Shown: positions 9,261 through 17,247 of the stretch, piece by piece
How positions within the stretch are numbered: the stretch's first letter is position 1
Layout: each line of letters opens with the position of its first letter
From: an uncultured Sphingomonadaceae bacterium
GTDB lineage: Bacteria > Pseudomonadota > Alphaproteobacteria > Sphingomonadales > Sphingomonadaceae
Reading direction: 5' to 3'
DNA: 64,000 nt
Assembly (NCBI GenBank): GCA_937995515.1
Contig: CALKJZ010000009.1
Coordinates: 1 to 64,000, forward strand
Position numbers and translations under genes: made by a program
Notes under the pieces: model-generated
Told to the model about the DNA's origin: nothing
The model's database searches: none
What the model saw: only the letters and a program-made list of their open reading frames with translations

Positions 9261-11387
9261 ATGTTGGGCAGATGGCTGGTGCTGCTGATGGCGTTGTTCG
9301 CCACACCGGTTGGTGCGACCTCGGTCTCGCAGCAGCCGAACACCCGCGTTGAGCTTCTGGCCGAAAGTGCAAGCCCCGCCCCCGGCGCGCCGTTGCGCGT
9401 TGGCGTCTCGATGACCGCGCGGCCGGGCTGGCACACCTACTGGCAGAACCCGGGCGACAGCGGGATGGAAACCCGCGCGCAGTGGCGCCTGCCCGAAGGC
9501 GCCTCCGTCTCCGCCTTCCGCTACCCCGTCCCCTCCACCTATGTGGTCGAGGGGCTGATGAACCATGTGTACGAGGGCGAGGCCATCCTGCTCGCCGAGG
9601 TGCAGGTGCCGCCCGATGCGCGGGGGGCCTTCCCGCTGCGCCTGCAGCTCGACTGGCTGGTGTGCGACGACCGGATCTGCGTGCCGGAATCGGCCGTGCT
9701 GGAGCTGCCGCTCCGGATCGGGACCGGCGCACCCGATGCCGCCGCCAAGCGCCGGCTCGATGCGGCCGAAGCAGCCCTGCCGCGCCCGCTGGCCACGCCC
9801 CTTTCCTTCATGAAGGAGGCGGGGCGCTTCCGGATCGCAGTGCCTGTGGCCGAGGCGGCGACCGTTCGCGCGGCGCACTTCTTCCCGCTCGGCGACGATG
9901 TCACGGCGCTCGCCGCACCGCAGCAGGCAAGCGTGGCCGGCGATCTCCTCATCATCGAGACCGACGCCTCGAGCGTGCCAGGCGTGCCGGAGACGGTGGA
10001 GGGCGTGCTTCGCATCGAGCGGGACAGCGGCGTGAGCGGGCTTGCGGTCATCGCCCGGCCGGGCGCGGTACCGCCGGCCGGCACGCCGCTGTCCGGCAGC
10101 GGCGGCAGTGGCGGGCCGGCCGCACCGGGCTTTGCCGCCGTGTTTGGCCTTGCCGTCCTCGGCGGGCTCCTGCTCAACCTGATGCCCTGCGTGTTTCCGA
10201 TCCTCAGCCTCAAGGCGATGAGCCTTGCAAGGGCCGGTGGCAGCGAGAGCGCAGCCAAGCGCGATGCGCTGGCCTATGGCGCCGGCGCGGTGCTCGTGTG
10301 CATGGCGCTTGGCGCTGCGGTGATCGCGCTGGCGGCGGCAGGCCAGGGTGCAGGCTGGGCCTTCCAGCTCCAGGATCCGCGCGTGATCCTGCTGCTCATG
10401 CTGCTCACGCTTGCCATCGGCCTCAACTTCGCCGGGCTGTTCGAGCTGCAGCTTTCGACCGGCAGCATCGGCGAGGGGCTGGCGGCCCGCGGCGGATGGC
10501 AGGGAAGCTTCTGGACGGGGGGGCTTGCCGCCTTTGTCGCCACCCCCTGCACGGGACCGTTCATGGCTGGTGCCCTCGGGGCGGCGCTGGTGCTGCCGCC
10601 GGCGCCGGGGCTTGCCGTGTTCGCAGGCCTCGGCTTCGGGCTTGCGCTGCCCTTCCTCCTGATCGGGTTCGTGCCGGCGCTTCGCCGCCGCATGCCGCAG
10701 CCCGGCCCGTGGATGGCGACCTTCCGGCGGGTGCTCGCCATCCCGATGCTGCTGACGGCCGTGGCGCTCGCCTGGGTGCTGGGCCGGCAGGCCGGCGCGG
10801 ATGCGCTGGCACTCGGCCTCCTGGCCGCGCTCGCGGTCGCGCTCGGCCTCTGGTGGCTCGGCCTTCGCCAGGCCCGCGGGCGGCGTGCGCTCGCGCCGGC
10901 CCTGTTCGCGCTGGTGGCAGCGCTTGCCGCGCCTGCCGCACTCGCCCGGCTGCCGGTGCCCGAGGCGCGCGGCGACGCGCCGGCATCCGCCGGCCTTCCC
11001 GAGGCCGTGCCGTTCAGCCCGGCGGCGCTCCACGAGCTCGTCGCCCAGGGCAGGCCGGTATTCCTCTACTTCACCGCCGACTGGTGCGTGACCTGCAAGG
11101 TGAACGAGCGCGGCGCGCTTTCGCGCCCCGAGGTGGCCGCCGCATTCCGGCAGGCCGGCATCACCGTGATGGTCGGGGACTGGACCCGCCCCGACCCGGC
11201 GATTGCGCGCTTTCTCGCCGAGCGCCAGCGCGCGGGGATCCCGCTCTACCTCTTCTACGACAGCGACGGCGGCGTGACAGAGCTGCCGCAGATCCTGACC
11301 GTTGGCCGGCTGACCGAGGTGGCCGCCGGCCAGCAGGCGCGGGGGGTGCAGTTGGCCACCTCTGGCAGGGCAAGGAGAGACTCATGA
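9261..11387 (+). CDS. DsbD/ScsB-like thiol:disulfide interchange protein
   Basis: A 708-residue membrane protein predicted to carry electrons from cytoplasmic thioredoxin to periplasmic partners. A signal peptide (MLGRWLVLLMALFATPVGA) is followed by a periplasmic ScsB/DsbD-alpha-like domain with the Cys pair in VCDDRICVPE. Next comes the eight-helix transmembrane domain with its two membrane Cys in LNLMPCVFPILSLKAMSL and TPCTGPFMAG, and last a C-terminal thioredoxin domain with CVTC in YFTADWCVTCKVNERG. All three Cys pairs are present. The start at 9261 gives the signal peptide. The stop overlaps the following redoxin gene (ATGA), indicating a functional pair. Escherichia coli DsbD is shorter (about 565 residues); the long N-terminal domain points to the ScsB-type branch. 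Confidence 0.87.
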   Translation: MLGRWLVLLMALFATPVGATSVSQQPNTRVELLAESASPAPGAPLRVGVSMTARPGWHTYWQNPGDSGMETRAQWRLPEGASVSAFRYPVPSTYVVEGLMNHVYEGEAILLAEVQVPPDARGAFPLRLQLDWLVCDDRICVPESAVLELPLRIGTGAPDAAAKRRLDAAEAALPRPLATPLSFMKEAGRFRIAVPVAEAATVRAAHFFPLGDDVTALAAPQQASVAGDLLIIETDASSVPGVPETVEGVLRIERDSGVSGLAVIARPGAVPPAGTPLSGSGGSGGPAAPGFAAVFGLAVLGGLLLNLMPCVFPILSLKAMSLARAGGSESAAKRDALAYGAGAVLVCMALGAAVIALAAAGQGAGWAFQLQDPRVILLLMLLTLAIGLNFAGLFELQLSTGSIGEGLAARGGWQGSFWTGGLAAFVATPCTGPFMAGALGAALVLPPAPGLAVFAGLGFGLALPFLLIGFVPALRRRMPQPGPWMATFRRVLAIPMLLTAVALAWVLGRQAGADALALGLLAALAVALGLWWLGLRQARGRRALAPALFALVAALAAPAALARLPVPEARGDAPASAGLPEAVPFSPAALHELVAQGRPVFLYFTADWCVTCKVNERGALSRPEVAAAFRQAGITVMVGDWTRPDPAIARFLAERQRAGIPLYLFYDSDGGVTELPQILTVGRLTEVAAGQQARGVQLATSGRARRDS

Positions 11388-11992
11388 TGAAGGAACTGAT
11401 CCTCGGCAGTGCGGCTGCGCTCGCCATGGCGCTTGCCGCACCGGCAGCCGCGGCACCGACGGTCGGCCAGCCGGCACCGGCCTTCACCGTCACCGATTCG
11501 AACGGGCGGCAGCACAGCCTCGCCGATTTCCGCGGCAAGACGGTGGTCCTCGAATGGACCAACGCCGAATGCCCGTTCGTCAAGAAGTTCTACGAACCGG
11601 GCGTGATGCAGCGCCTGCAGGCCGAGGCCACGCGCAACGGCGTGATCTGGCTCACGGTGAACTCGGGCGCGCCGGGCAAGCAGGGCCATGTGACGCCGGC
11701 GGCCGCCAACGCCAAGATGAAGGCCGCCGGGTTCAATTCCACTGCCTATATCCCCGACCCGGAAGGGGCGCTCGGCCGCCTCTATGGCGCGCGCACCACG
11801 CCGCACATGTTCGTGATCGCCCCCGACGGCACGCTCGCCTATGCCGGCGCCATCGACGACACGCCGACTGCGAACTCGGCCGACATCGCCAAGGCGCGCA
11901 ACTTCGTGCAGCTGGCGCTCGCCGACATCGCGGCCGGCCGCCCGGTGGCAACGCCGACCAGCCGGCCCTATGGCTGCTCGGTGAAATACTGA
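11384..11992 (+). CDS. Periplasmic thioredoxin-fold (AhpC/TSA-like) redoxin, partner of the DsbD-like protein
   Basis: A 202-residue protein with a signal peptide (hydrophobic run ending AAPAAAAP), then a TlpA/AhpC-like thioredoxin fold: VGQPAPAFTVTDSNG, a core reading EWTNAECPFVKKFYEPG, and TPHMFVIAPDG with the cis-Pro. The expected CxxC is replaced by CPFV, so a single Cys remains in the active-site position. A second conserved Cys is in the C-terminal PYGCSVKY. This single-Cys layout is common in the ubiquitous redoxins annotated as thioredoxin family protein. It overlaps the DsbD-like gene by 4 bases and has a ribosome binding site (AAGGAGAG), so it is the likely electron acceptor. Confidence 0.85.
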   Translation: MMKELILGSAAALAMALAAPAAAAPTVGQPAPAFTVTDSNGRQHSLADFRGKTVVLEWTNAECPFVKKFYEPGVMQRLQAEATRNGVIWLTVNSGAPGKQGHVTPAAANAKMKAAGFNSTAYIPDPEGALGRLYGARTTPHMFVIAPDGTLAYAGAIDDTPTANSADIAKARNFVQLALADIAAGRPVATPTSRPYGCSVKY

Positions 11993-12208
11993 TGACCCCG
12001 GCGCGCAGGGGCCCGCCTCGCGGCCGGCCCCTGCAGCGCACGCCTCTCCAGCGCGCCCCCGCGGCGCGCCCCCGCACAAGGCCCCTGCGCCGCGCCCCTC
12101 AAGCAGGCCCCTCCAGCGCGCCCCTCCAGCGCAGGAGCGTTTCGCCACGCCCCCGACCTCTTCGTTTTTGCGGTGCAAGGGCCCGGCGCGCGCGCTAGGG
12201 CGTGAATC

Positions 12209-12643
12209 ATGACCCTGAAGCCCGAAAGCCCGGATCTCGATCTGCTGGTGGCGCGCTGGCGGGCCCATGTGCAAGCCCCGGATGCCGAGGCCTTGTGGGC
12301 GTGGCTTCACCCGGATGCCGTGTTCGAAAGCCCGGTTGTCCACACGCCGCAGTGCGGGCGTCCCATCGTCCATGCCTATCTGACCAGCGCCGGCGAGGTG
12401 CTGGGCGGCGAGGGCTTCACCTATGTGGGCGAGTGGCGCGCGGATGACAGCGTGGTCCTCGAGTTCACCAATGTGGTGGAGGGGCTGACGGTCAACGGCA
12501 TCGATATGATCCGGTTCGACGCGGCAGGGCGCATTGTCCATTTCAAGGTGATGGTGCGCCCGCTCAGGGCCATCAACCTCTTGCACCAGCGGATGGCGGA
12601 AGCGCTTGCGGCCCGCAAGGCGGCCGCAAACCCCGCGGACTGA
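12209..12643 (+). CDS. NTF2/SnoaL-like protein
   Basis: A 144-residue protein with the cone-shaped nuclear transport factor 2 fold: a helical start (LDLLVARWRAHVQAPDAEAL), WLHPDAVFESPVV, then strands with GEWRADDSVVLEFTN and IDMIRFDAAGRIVHFKVMVR. Family members include isomerases, polyketide cyclases and binding proteins; the active-site residues cannot be assigned confidently. It is a lone gene convergent with aspS. Upstream lies 216 bp of GC-rich DNA (11993-12208) with imperfect cccctccagcgcg repeats and no visible gene. Confidence 0.75.
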   Translation: MTLKPESPDLDLLVARWRAHVQAPDAEALWAWLHPDAVFESPVVHTPQCGRPIVHAYLTSAGEVLGGEGFTYVGEWRADDSVVLEFTNVVEGLTVNGIDMIRFDAAGRIVHFKVMVRPLRAINLLHQRMAEALAARKAAANPAD

Positions 12644-12667
12644 CCGGGCGCGGCCCGGCCCTGCTGC

Positions 12668-14479
12668 TCAGAGGTGGCCCTCGGGCAGGGCGAGGCGGAT
12701 GTGGAGCTCGCGCAGCTGCCGTTCCGTGACGGCCGAAGGCGCGCCCATCATCAGGTCCTCCGCCTTCTGGTTCATCGGAAAGGCCACCACCTCGCGCAGG
12801 TTGGGTTCGTCGGCGAGCAGCATCACGATCCGGTCCACGCCCGGCGCAGACCCGCCGTGCGGAGGCGCGCCATAGCGCAGCGCGTTCAGCATGCCGCCGA
12901 ACTCCCGTTGCACATCGGCCTCGGAATAGCCGGCGATCGCAAAGGCGCGGAACATGATGTCGGGCCGGTGGTTGCGGATGGCCCCCGACGACAGCTCCAC
13001 CCCGTTGCAGACGATATCGTACTGGAAGGCAAGGATGGAGAGCGGATCCTGCGTCTCGAGCGCCTCCAGCCCGCCCTGGGGCATGGAGAAGGGGTTGTGC
13101 GAGAAGACAATCCTGCCCGTCTCCTCGTCCTTCTCGAACATCGGGAAATCGACCACCCAGCAGAAGCGGAAGGCGCCCTCCTCCACGAGGCCGAGCTCGG
13201 TGCCGATGCGCGTGCGCGCAAGGCCGGCGAGCCGCGCGGCCTCGGCCGGCCTGCCGGCTGCGAAGAAGCAGCCGTCATCGGCGCCAAGGCCGAGCGCGGC
13301 ATAGAGGCGCGCCATGGCCTCCTCGCCGTGGTTCTTGGCAATCGGCCCGCCGAAGGCGCCGTCCCTGCGGGTCACATAGCCGAGCCCGGCAAAGCCCTGG
13401 GCGCGCGCCCATTCGTTCATGTCGTCGAAGAACCGGCGCGGATGGCCGGCGGTCTGCGGCGCGGGGATCGCGCGCACCACCCCGCCCTCGTCGACCAGCC
13501 GCGCGAACAGGCCGAAGCCCGAGCCGCGGAACGCCTCGGTCGCGTCGTGGATGCGGAGCGGGTTGCGGAGGTCCGGCTTGTCGGTGCCGTAATGCAGCAT
13601 CGCCTCGGCATAGGGAATGCGCGGGAAGGGCGGCTCCGTCACCGCCCACGGCCGGGCGCGCCGCCAGCCGGCAAACTCGGCGAAGGTGCCCGCCAGCACC
13701 GGCTCGATGGCGGCGAACACATCCTCCTGGGTGACGAAGCTCATCTCGAAATCGAGCTGGTAGAACTCGCCGGGGCTCCGGTCGGCGCGCGCGTCCTCGT
13801 CGCGGAAGCAGGGCGCGATCTGGAAATAGCGGTCGAAGCCGGCCACCATGAGGAGCTGCTTGAACATCTGCGGCGCCTGCGGAAGGGCGTAGAACTTCCC
13901 CGGGTGAAGGCGCGAGGGCACAAGGAAGTCGCGCGCGCCCTCGGGGCTCGAGGCGGTCAGGATCGGGGTCTGGAACTCGGTGAAGCCCGCCTCGATCATG
14001 CGTCGCCTGAGCGAGGCGATGACCTGCGAGCGCAGGAGGATGTTGGCGTGCAGCCGCTCACGCCTCAGGTCGAGAAAGCGGTAGCGAAGCCGGATATCCT
14101 CCGGATAGTCCGCCTCGGTCGCCACCGGCATGGGCAGTTCGGCCGCCTCGGACTGCACCTCGACAGCCGTGACGCGCACCTCGATTTCGCCCGTGGCAAG
14201 GGCCGGGTTCACCGTCTCGGGCGTGCGCGCCACCACCTCGCCATCGACCGTCAGCACCGATTCCGGGCGCAGCTCCTCAAGCAGCGGCAAGACGGGCGAG
14301 CCTGCGGTGACGACCAGCTGGGTGAGGCCATAATGGTCCCTGAGGTCGATGAACAGCAGCCCGCCATGGTCGCGCCGGCGGTGCAGCCAGCCAGACAGGC
14401 GGACCTTCTGCCCGACATGGGCCGGTCGGAGCTCGGCGCAATGATGGGTGCGATAGCGGCAGGCGGCAGGCTCGGGCAT
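12668..14479 (-). CDS. aspS: Aspartyl-tRNA synthetase, probably non-discriminating
   Basis: A 603-residue class II synthetase with an N-terminal OB-fold anticodon domain ([20 protein letters not shown]), motif 2 around [20 protein letters not shown], the bacterial insertion domain, and motif 3 in [14 protein letters not shown]. The His in [11 protein letters not shown] is the residue associated in Pseudomonas-type enzymes with relaxed recognition of both tRNA-Asp and tRNA-Asn, so a non-discriminating enzyme working with GatCAB is inferred. Start at 14479 ([17 protein letters not shown]) fits the family; the open frame extends upstream without similarity. There is no ribosome binding site, and a -10 element lies 8 bases upstream, suggesting a near-leaderless message. 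Confidence 0.95.
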   Translation of the reverse strand: MPEPAACRYRTHHCAELRPAHVGQKVRLSGWLHRRRDHGGLLFIDLRDHYGLTQLVVTAGSPVLPLLEELRPESVLTVDGEVVARTPETVNPALATGEIEVRVTAVEVQSEAAELPMPVATEADYPEDIRLRYRFLDLRRERLHANILLRSQVIASLRRRMIEAGFTEFQTPILTASSPEGARDFLVPSRLHPGKFYALPQAPQMFKQLLMVAGFDRYFQIAPCFRDEDARADRSPGEFYQLDFEMSFVTQEDVFAAIEPVLAGTFAEFAGWRRARPWAVTEPPFPRIPYAEAMLHYGTDKPDLRNPLRIHDATEAFRGSGFGLFARLVDEGGVVRAIPAPQTAGHPRRFFDDMNEWARAQGFAGLGYVTRRDGAFGGPIAKNHGEEAMARLYAALGLGADDGCFFAAGRPAEAARLAGLARTRIGTELGLVEEGAFRFCWVVDFPMFEKDEETGRIVFSHNPFSMPQGGLEALETQDPLSILAFQYDIVCNGVELSSGAIRNHRPDIMFRAFAIAGYSEADVQREFGGMLNALRYGAPPHGGSAPGVDRIVMLLADEPNLREVVAFPMNQKAEDLMMGAPSAVTERQLRELHIRLALPEGHL

Positions 14480-14487
14480 GGCGGGCC

Positions 14488-14536
14488 TGCCTATTGGCCG
14501 GGGGGCTTTTGTCAAGGCGCCCTTCTCGCCTATGGG
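14488..14536. promoter_or_regulatory. Back-to-back promoters of aspS and rnd sharing one -35 block
   Basis: The 64-bp gap holds TTTTGTCAAGG. On the minus strand this gives a perfect TTGACA (14515-14510), a 16-base spacer and TAGGCA (14493-14488), ending 8 bases before the aspS ATG. On the plus strand it gives TTGTCA (14509-14514), a 16-base spacer and TATGGG (14531-14536), ending 7 bases before the rnd ATG at 14544. Both transcripts would start at or within two bases of their start codons, and polymerase binding at one promoter should exclude the other. Confidence 0.5.
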
Positions 14537-14543
14537 CGGCGGG

Positions 14544-15728
14544 ATGGATGTCCATCCGCTCGTGACAGATACGGCAACGCTTTTCCGCCTCGTCGACCGC
14601 ATGCGCCGGGCCGATTTCGTCGCCGTCGATACCGAGTTCATGCGCGAGAACAGCTATTACCCGGAGCTGTGCCTCGTGCAGCTTGGCACGCCATCCGAAG
14701 CTGCGGCGATCGATCCGAAGGCGCCGGGCCTCGACCTCGGCCCCATCCTCGAGCTGATGACAGACGAGCGCGTGCTCAAGGTGCTGCACGCCGGCGGGCA
14801 GGACATCGAGATCTTCGTGCACCTCACCGGCAAGGTGCCGCAGCCGCTGTTCGACACGCAGGTGGCGGCCATGGCGCTCGGGCTTGGCGAGCAGGCCTCC
14901 TATGCGGCACTCGTTGCGCACTACACGGGCCAACAGGTGGACAAGGGCGCCCGCTTTACCGACTGGGCGCGCCGGCCGCTCACCGAGCGCCAGGTGCGCT
15001 ATGCCATCGGCGACGTGACCCACCTTGCCGAGCTCTTCCCCCGAATGCTCGAGCAGCTGCGCAGCCGCGGGCGCGGCGCCTGGCTCGACGAGGAGATGGC
15101 GCGGCTCTCCGACCCGGCCAACTTCGTGACCGACCCGGAGCGGGCGTGGCAGCGGCTGAAGCTGCCCAGCCGCAAGGCCGAGGTGCTCGGCCGCATCAAG
15201 GCGCTCGCGCGCTGGCGGGAGATCGAGGCGATGCAGCGCAACCTGCCGCGCGGCCGGATCCTGAGGGACGAGACGCTGGCCGACCTTGCCCTGTCGCCGC
15301 CGGCGCGGCAGGCCGATCTCGCCCAGGTGCGCGGCCTCTCGGCCGGCTGGGCCACCAATGCCATGGGCCAGCGGCTGATGCAGGTGCTTGCAGAGGCCCG
15401 GCCGCTCGACCCGGCCGAGATCCCGGCGCGGGAGCCGGCCCGGCCCGGCCTTTCGGGCGAGGCGGCGCTGGTTGCCGACATGCTGAAGCTGCTGCTGAAG
15501 ATCCGCGCCAAGGACGCACGGGTCGCGCCCCGGCTCCTCGCCCGCTCGGATGAGCTCGAGGCGCTGGCTGGTGGCGTTCGCGAAGGCCTGCCGATGCTCG
15601 AGGGGTGGCGGCGCGAAATCTTCGGCGAAGACGCGCTGGCGCTGGTGGAGGGCCGGATCGGCTTTGCCGTGGAAAACGGCAGCCTGTGCCTCAGCCGGAT
15701 TGCGCCACGCGCGCCGTCGGCGGGCTGA
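14544..15728 (+). CDS. rnd: Ribonuclease D
   Basis: A 394-residue 3'-5' exoribonuclease for tRNA and structured RNA maturation. DEDD exonuclease motifs are VDTEFMREN (residues 30-38), [22 protein letters not shown] and [13 protein letters not shown] (the Tyr-containing fourth motif). They are followed by an HRDC domain beginning near the [18 protein letters not shown] region. An ATG at 14532 would add four residues (MGGG); 14544 is preferred on family similarity. The 3' end overlaps the convergent ppx gene by 38 bp, so the two mRNAs are complementary there. Confidence 0.92.
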   Translation: MDVHPLVTDTATLFRLVDRMRRADFVAVDTEFMRENSYYPELCLVQLGTPSEAAAIDPKAPGLDLGPILELMTDERVLKVLHAGGQDIEIFVHLTGKVPQPLFDTQVAAMALGLGEQASYAALVAHYTGQQVDKGARFTDWARRPLTERQVRYAIGDVTHLAELFPRMLEQLRSRGRGAWLDEEMARLSDPANFVTDPERAWQRLKLPSRKAEVLGRIKALARWREIEAMQRNLPRGRILRDETLADLALSPPARQADLAQVRGLSAGWATNAMGQRLMQVLAEARPLDPAEIPAREPARPGLSGEAALVADMLKLLLKIRAKDARVAPRLLARSDELEALAGGVREGLPMLEGWRREIFGEDALALVEGRIGFAVENGSLCLSRIAPRAPSAG

Positions 15729-17247
15729 TCCGCGCCGTCAGCACGTCCGGGCGAAGCCCCATGGCATGGGCGAGCGCGCGGTGCCGTCGTGCGATCGCCT
15801 CGCCATAGAGGGCAACAAAGCCGGTCTCGAGCACCAGCACCAGCCGCTCCCCCTCGCGCCGGAGCGCGCTCTTGCCGAGCGGCCCGATGGCGCCGCCGCC
15901 CAGCCGCTGGCCGAGCCGCAGCGCCAGCCCCCACCAGCGCGCCTGTTCCAGCTCCCGCGCGCTCGCCAGCCGGGCGAGCGGCGCAAGCGGCGGGGCGGGC
16001 CACGGGCCGCCGTTCAGCACCCAGAGCGCTGCGGCAAGCCGGGCCCGGCCCGCGGCATCGATGCCGAGCCAGGTGCCGTGCAGTGCCACGTCGAGCCCGC
16101 GCTCGGCGCGCCTGTCGGGGTGGGCGCGCCACGCCACATCGGCAAGCAGCGCGGCGACATGGCGCAGGCGGCGGTCGGCAGGCGGCTCGCCTGCAAACAA
16201 CGGGTCGGTCCAGTCGAGGAGATGATCGCCGATTGCGGCATTGCTGCCATCGGTGAAGCGCCCCGAGCGATGGGCCTCGGCCCGCGCGGCTTCCAGCAGC
16301 GGATCGCACTGCTGCACCTCGACCGGAAGCTCCTCGAACAGCAGCCCCTCGCGCAGCCCGGTGGCGGAGGCGACGATGTGGCTGCTGCCCAGCCGCGCGG
16401 TGACGGCGCGCAGGAGCGCCGCTGCGCCCGGAAGCTGCGGCAGGCGCGAGGCGGAAAGATTGGGCACGGCCTTGAGACGCGCCGGGTCGGCCGAGGCGAG
16501 CAGGCGCGCAATCCGCGCCGGCGCCTCCCTTGGCATCACATGCTGGTGCACCACCGGCACGGGCCAGCCCTCCATGTGCATGTGGAGCTGGGCAAGCGCC
16601 CGCCAGCTGCCGCCGACGGCATAGAAGGGGCGCCCCTCCCCCTTCCCGGCCCAGGCGACCCGCGCGAGTTCCGCCTCGATCGCGCGGTCGAGCGCGCGGC
16701 GGCCGCCGCGGCGCAGGGCATCGAGCCGCAGCGTGCCGACGGGAAGCGACACGCGGTCGCAAGGCGCGCCGCCGGCAATGCGCACGAGTTCCAGCGACCC
16801 GCCGCCGAGATCGCCCATCACGCCCTCGGCATCGGGAATGCCGGCGATCACCCCCATGGCGGAGGCGCGCGCCTCGGTGACCCCGTCGATCACCTCCACC
16901 TCGATCCCAGTCTCGGCCCGCACGCGCTGAACGAACAGGGCGCCATCGGCCGCCTCGCGCACGGCCGCGGTTGCCACCGCGCGGATGCTGTCCACGTCCA
17001 TCGCCTCGGCGAGAATGGCAAAGCGGCGCAGCGCCTCGAGCGCGACGGCCACCGAATCCTCGGGCAGGATGCCGCCTGCGGCAAGGCCGCGGCCGAGCCC
17101 GGCCATCACCTTCTCGTTGAGCAGCACCTCGGGCACGCGCGATGCGCCCTGGTAGACCACGAGGCGAATCGAGTTGGAGCCGATATCGATGATGGCCGAC
17201 CGTCGCACCGCCGCGCTCCGCTGCCCCTGGAGGCGGGCGAGCGGCAT
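15691..17247 (-). CDS. ppx: Ppx/GppA family exopolyphosphatase/phosphatase
   Basis: A 518-residue member of the ASKHA phosphatase fold that hydrolyses polyphosphate or pppGpp. The two phosphate-binding signatures are AIIDIGSNSIRLVVYQG near residue 18 and GVMGDLGGGSLELVRI near residue 143, with the catalytic Glu expected in the ATAAVREA region. The C-terminal half is the HD-like/accessory part found in alphaproteobacterial Ppx. The start codon shares one base with the alaS stop (TGATG), so it is translated by coupling with alaS. Whether it prefers polyphosphate or pppGpp cannot be read from the sequence. Confidence 0.9.
   Translation of the reverse strand: MPLARLQGQRSAAVRRSAIIDIGSNSIRLVVYQGASRVPEVLLNEKVMAGLGRGLAAGGILPEDSVAVALEALRRFAILAEAMDVDSIRAVATAAVREAADGALFVQRVRAETGIEVEVIDGVTEARASAMGVIAGIPDAEGVMGDLGGGSLELVRIAGGAPCDRVSLPVGTLRLDALRRGGRRALDRAIEAELARVAWAGKGEGRPFYAVGGSWRALAQLHMHMEGWPVPVVHQHVMPREAPARIARLLASADPARLKAVPNLSASRLPQLPGAAALLRAVTARLGSSHIVASATGLREGLLFEELPVEVQQCDPLLEAARAEAHRSGRFTDGSNAAIGDHLLDWTDPLFAGEPPADRRLRHVAALLADVAWRAHPDRRAERGLDVALHGTWLGIDAAGRARLAAALWVLNGGPWPAPPLAPLARLASARELEQARWWGLALRLGQRLGGGAIGPLGKSALRREGERLVLVLETGFVALYGEAIARRHRALAHAMGLRPDVLTARISPPTARVAQSG

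Noticed and set aside
9246-11033. 595-codon minus-strand frame opposite the DsbD-like gene
   Set aside because: Antisense shadow; Arg/Gln/His-rich with no family similarity.
11993-12208. Pro/Arg-rich frames between the redoxin and NTF2-like genes
   Set aside because: Low-complexity reading of imperfect GC repeats; no ribosome binding site or conserved segment.
12674-15553. 959-codon plus-strand frame opposite aspS and out of frame with rnd
   Set aside because: Shadow of two well-supported genes in different frames; no conserved motif.
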